DNA of 13,754 nucleotides, from positions 1 to 13,754 of the forward strand of contig JAEZLW010000176.1 in the NCBI GenBank assembly GCA_023415145.1, in the 5' to 3' direction. The notes under the pieces are model-generated. The model ran no database searches. It had not been told where the DNA came from and saw only the letters and a program-made list of their open reading frames with translations. Position numbers and translations under genes: made by a program. The stretch is from Bacillota bacterium (GTDB taxonomy: Bacteria > Bacillota > Clostridia > Christensenellales > Aristaeellaceae). Below are positions 10,769-13,754 of the stretch, in pieces; within the stretch, counting starts at the first letter, position 1; each line of letters opens with the position of its first letter.

Positions 10769-13754
10769 TCATTCCACATGGACCGTACATGCTGCAGTAA
10801 TTCCATTATGGGATGTAGCCGTGATGGTTGCAGTGCCCGGACTGACCGCCTTGATTATACCGCTTGTAGATACGGTGGCGATTTTTGGGTCACTTGTGGT
10901 CCATGATACTGATTTGTAGCGTGCATTCTTTGGAGACAGGTATGCTTTGAGTGTTGCTGTTCTCCCTGTCTTTAACAACAAACCAGTCTTGGTCAAGGAT
11001 ACTGATGTTACCGCTAGTGAGCGGACCACCAGGGTGCAGGTGGAAGATTTGCCATTGTGGGCAGTTGCTATGATCTGTACCGTGCCGGGTTTATAGGTGG
11101 TAATCTTTCCCTTGGATGATACTGTTGCGATAGATGGATTGCTGGATGTCCAGGTGATTGTTTTGTACCTGGCGTTTTTAGGCAAGACCGAAGCTGAAAC
11201 AGACGAGGATTTCCCTTCATCCACTTCCAGATATCCCTTTTTCAAAACCACTTTGGATACCGCAAGAGAGCGGACGATGAGGGTGCAGGATGACGATACT
11301 CCGTTATGTGCGGTTGCTATGATCTGTACCGTACCAGGCCTAAATGTTGATATCTTACCCTTTGGTGAAACCGTGGCAATCGATGGATTACTGGAAGACC
11401 AGGTGATCGTTTTGAACCTGGCGTTCTTGGGCAAGACAGAGGCTGAAGCGGAAGTCGATTTCCCTTCATCCACTTCCAGGTAGCTCTTTTTCAATACAAC
11501 CTTGGATACAGCCAAAGAGTTAACTGTGACGGTGCACCGGGCACTAACACCACTGGAAGCGGTGGCGGTGATGACGGTTGTCCCCGGTGTTTTTGCTGTA
11601 ACCTTTCCCTTGCCATCTACTGTGGCCACAGTGAGATTAGAGGAAGTCCAGATTATTGTTTTGTTCTGGGGCGATTTGGGTGTAAGCTTGGCTGAAAGCG
11701 ACAGTGTTTTCCCCTCATCGATGATTGCCGATGGCTTATTGAGCGTTATACCCGTCACGCCCTTTTTGGCAGCCACTACATATACCGTAACCGTATCTTT
11801 TTTTGCGCTGCCATCCTGGGCAGATGCTGTAATATAAGCGACGCCTACACTGGTGCCTGTGATATATCCATTGCCATTCACAGTTGCAATACCAGGTTTG
11901 CTGCTGATCCATTGCAACGCTTTTTTGGAAGCATTTGCAGGAAGAACAGAAGCTGTGACCGTTTTGATTGTTTGCCCGACAGCAATTGTGACGACGTCAT
12001 AGCTTAGGGTAACGCTGGAAATGGGGGTAAGAACAGTCACCACGCAGGAAGTTTTGGTTCCGCTGCCATCTGTGGCAGTTGCAGTGATCAGCGCAATACC
12101 AGGTTTCACCGCCGATACTTTTCCTGCGGAACTCACTGTTGCAACTGACAAATTGCTGGAGGACCATTGAATTGATTTGTCATAGGTATCATCCGGCATG
12201 ACTGTGGCTTTCAGACCTGTTGTATAACCAGGATATAAGGTGATAGAAGATGCATTCAGGGTTATCCCGGTGGCATACCGCCTTATTACCGTGACTCTGC
12301 ATACCGAGCTCAAGCCGCTGCCATCTTTTGTTGTGGCTGTAATATCAGCCGTGCCTTCCTTGAGGCCGGAAATCTTGCCCATAGCATCTACAGATACGAC
12401 TGATCCGTTGCTTGTAGACCAGGTTACGGACTTATCGCTGGTATCAGCGGGTTGCACATTTGCTGAAAGATTGGTTGTTTTCCCAAGGTTTAAGGTGATG
12501 CTGACAGCACTTAAGGTGATGCCGGCAGCACGCTGTTTCACAGTCACAGCACATGCAGCATATATGCCGCTGCCATCATTTGCGGTGGCCCTTATGAAAG
12601 CGCTGCCGGCCTTTTTCGCCGTGACAGTGCCGCTTAAATTCACTGTGGCTATGGATGTGTTGCTGGTAGACCAAGTGAAGGATTTATCACTGGCGTCATC
12701 CGGCAACACCGCAGCTTCGAGCGATACTGTATCCCCGGTATAGAGCACTGCATTACTCGTGTTCAAATTGATGGCGGTGACATGCTGTTTGACTGTGATC
12801 TGGCACTGCGCATATGCACCGCTGCCGTCATTTGCAGTAGCCGTAATCAGCACGCTGCCTATCTTAAGCGCGGTAACCTTGCCGCTGGCATCCACTGTTG
12901 CAGTAGATTCATCGCTGGAAGACCATGTGATGCTTTTGTTGCTTGCATCACTCGGCAGTACTGTAGCTTTTAGGGTTGCTGTACCCCCGGTATATATCAC
13001 AGCCTCGGTCAAGTTCAGTGTGATGCCGGTAACGTATTGTTTGACTGTGACCTGGCACTGTGCGAATACACCGCTGCCATCATTTGCGGTGGCCCGAATG
13101 ACAGCACTTCCCGCTTTTTGTGCCGTGACGGTGCCGTGAGAATCTACTGTGGCGATGGTATTATCGCTGGTAGACCAGGTGACCGATTTGTCGCTGGTAT
13201 CCTCCGGCATGACCGTGGCTTCCAGCTCCGCCGTTTCACCGGTATATACCACCGTATCATTCATGTTCAGTGTGATTGATGCGGCATACTTGATCACTGT
13301 CACCGTGCAGGTTGCAGCCGCGCCGCCATCATCCTGGGCAGAGGCTGTAATGGTGGCCTGGCCAGGAGAGAGGGCAGTCACCGATCCATCCGCACTGACG
13401 GCAGCCACCGACTCATTGCTGCTTGACCATGTAACGGCCTGGTTGGCGGCGAAATTGGGTGATGTGGAGGCAGTCAGCTGGAGAACATCTCCGCTGATCA
13501 GATCCGCTTCCGTTTTGCTGATAGCAATATTCCTTACTTTATAGGGGCTGCCATCAGCCTCTGCAACAAGGCCGGTGATTGTACCGTTGTTGATCAAGGT
13601 CCCGGCAACTTTCAGTTTTGAGCCGTTCAGCATTTGAACAGTAAAGCCGCTGGGGATTGTAAAAGTATTGTCCTTGGGAAGCAGCAAATCTGTATCAACG
13701 GCAGGCTGATTTGCCAGGGTATACTCATGATAACCGCCGGTGAAATACATGGAG
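10769..13754 (-). CDS. Surface protein with 11 BIG_2 Ig-like domains (partial)
   Basis: At least 993 residues. The frame is open to the right edge, so the N-terminus is probably missing and the Met near 13750 need not be the start. Residues 1-74 end a different beta-rich domain (TFTIPSGFTVQMLNGSKLKV, AGTLINNGTITG). From residue 75 come 11 tandem bacterial Ig-like group 2 domains of about 77-88 residues, each with a VTWSSSN..(I/V)ATV..GKVTA..PG.A.ITATA.DGS pattern and a final V-T-V strand; the last ends in ACTVHVE at the stop. Such repeats form long stalks for adhesion or display on the cell surface. No LPXTG or SLH motif follows, so anchoring and export signals would have to be in the missing N-terminal part. 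Domains 9 and 10 are nearly identical. Isolated gene, read toward tRNA-Arg. Confidence 0.92.
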   Translation of the reverse strand, partial: SMYFTGGYHEYTLANQPAVDTDLLLPKDNTFTIPSGFTVQMLNGSKLKVAGTLINNGTITGLVAEADGSPYKVRNIAISKTEADLISGDVLQLTASTSPNFAANQAVTWSSSNESVAAVSADGSVTALSPGQATITASAQDDGGAAATCTVTVIKYAASITLNMNDTVVYTGETAELEATVMPEDTSDKSVTWSTSDNTIATVDSHGTVTAQKAGSAVIRATANDGSGVFAQCQVTVKQYVTGITLNLTEAVIYTGGTATLKATVLPSDASNKSITWSSSDESTATVDASGKVTALKIGSVLITATANDGSGAYAQCQITVKQHVTAINLNTSNAVLYTGDTVSLEAAVLPDDASDKSFTWSTSNTSIATVNLSGTVTAKKAGSAFIRATANDGSGIYAACAVTVKQRAAGITLSAVSITLNLGKTTNLSANVQPADTSDKSVTWSTSNGSVVSVDAMGKISGLKEGTADITATTKDGSGLSSVCRVTVIRRYATGITLNASSITLYPGYTTGLKATVMPDDTYDKSIQWSSSNLSVATVSSAGKVSAVKPGIALITATATDGSGTKTSCVVTVLTPISSVTLSYDVVTIAVGQTIKTVTASVLPANASKKALQWISSKPGIATVNGNGYITGTSVGVAYITASAQDGSAKKDTVTVYVVAAKKGVTGITLNKPSAIIDEGKTLSLSAKLTPKSPQNKTIIWTSSNLTVATVDGKGKVTAKTPGTTVITATASSGVSARCTVTVNSLAVSKVVLKKSYLEVDEGKSTSASASVLPKNARFKTITWSSSNPSIATVSPKGKISTFRPGTVQIIATAHNGVSSSCTLIVRSLAVSKVVLKKGYLEVDEGKSSSVSASVLPKNARYKTITWTSSNPSIATVSSKGKITTYKPGTVQIIATAHNGKSSTCTLVVRSLAVTSVSLTKTGLLLKTGRTATLKAYLSPKNARYKSVSWTTSDPKIATVSTSGIIKAVSPGTATITATSHNGITAACTVHVE
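11003..11500 (-). repeat. 249-bp coding tandem duplication (BIG_2 domains 9 and 10)
   Basis: Domains 9 (11252-11500) and 10 (11003-11251) are both exactly 83 codons and share most residues (VVLKK.YLEVDEGKS, SVLPKNAR, PGTVQIIATAHNG). The DNA repeats at a 249-bp period, for example TTTCCCTTCATCCACTTCC at 11210 and 11459. The other domains are much more diverged, so this is the newest duplication. Confidence 0.8.

Noticed and set aside
11097..13544. Several plus-strand ORFs of 110-170 aa opposite the BIG_2 gene
   Set aside because: They recur with the Ig-repeat period and are antisense shadows of the repeats.
1..13754. CRISPR array, retron, phage or defence operon
   Set aside because: No regularly spaced short repeats, reverse transcriptase, cas or phage structural genes are visible; the only regular repeats are protein-coding.

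Overview
The window looks like a chromosomal stretch from a Gram-positive Clostridia-type bacterium (Firmicutes/Bacillota). I infer this from strong AGGAGG-type ribosome binding sites, consensus sigma-A promoters with 17-bp spacers, a CCA-encoding tRNA, a DUF4342 protein, a MepA-like MATE transporter, RHS-repeat debris and a BIG_2 surface protein. No species can be named. Most of the window has medium-to-high G+C, while roughly the first 1.5 kb is clearly AT-rich and looks acquired.

Layout. 1-1560: AT-rich block with a UUCG hairpin, a doubtful small hydrophobic ORF, a tRNA/tmRNA-like 3' end with CCA and its own terminator, and a convergent PIN-domain-like protein gene. 1590-2160: DUF4342 protein, terminator, and a decayed tmRNA-like 3' end on the minus strand. 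2391-3271: secreted protein with a Thr/Pro-rich tandem-repeat linker, then a terminator. 3301-5447: MATE efflux gene (-) and VOC/PhnB-like gene (+), divergent, each with a good promoter. 5593-6044: small conserved-type hypothetical and terminator. 6185-7130: RHS C-terminal relic followed by a secreted hypothetical protein. 7165-8405: gap (GAPDH) with its own promoter and terminator. 8605-9587: BMP-family substrate-binding protein with a one-base frameshift. 9635-10294: FMN-dependent azoreductase-like gene, divergent from the BMP gene, the two -10 boxes forming one palindrome. 10295-10760: short direct repeats, tRNA-Arg(CCT) with promoter and terminator, and an IS3-type transposase remnant. 10769-13754: minus-strand surface protein with 11 BIG_2 Ig-like domains, running off the right edge.

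The genes are mostly single-gene transcription units with individual promoters and terminators, so there is no large operon. The themes are cell-surface or secreted proteins (2391, 6497, 10769, BMP), housekeeping or stress enzymes (GAPDH, azoreductase, VOC, MATE), and scars of mobile DNA (tmRNA-like relic, RHS relic, IS remnant, AT-rich block). The most unusual item is the compact tRNA-like RNA at 412-501 facing a PIN-type nuclease gene across a shared terminator. A functional link between them is only a hypothesis.
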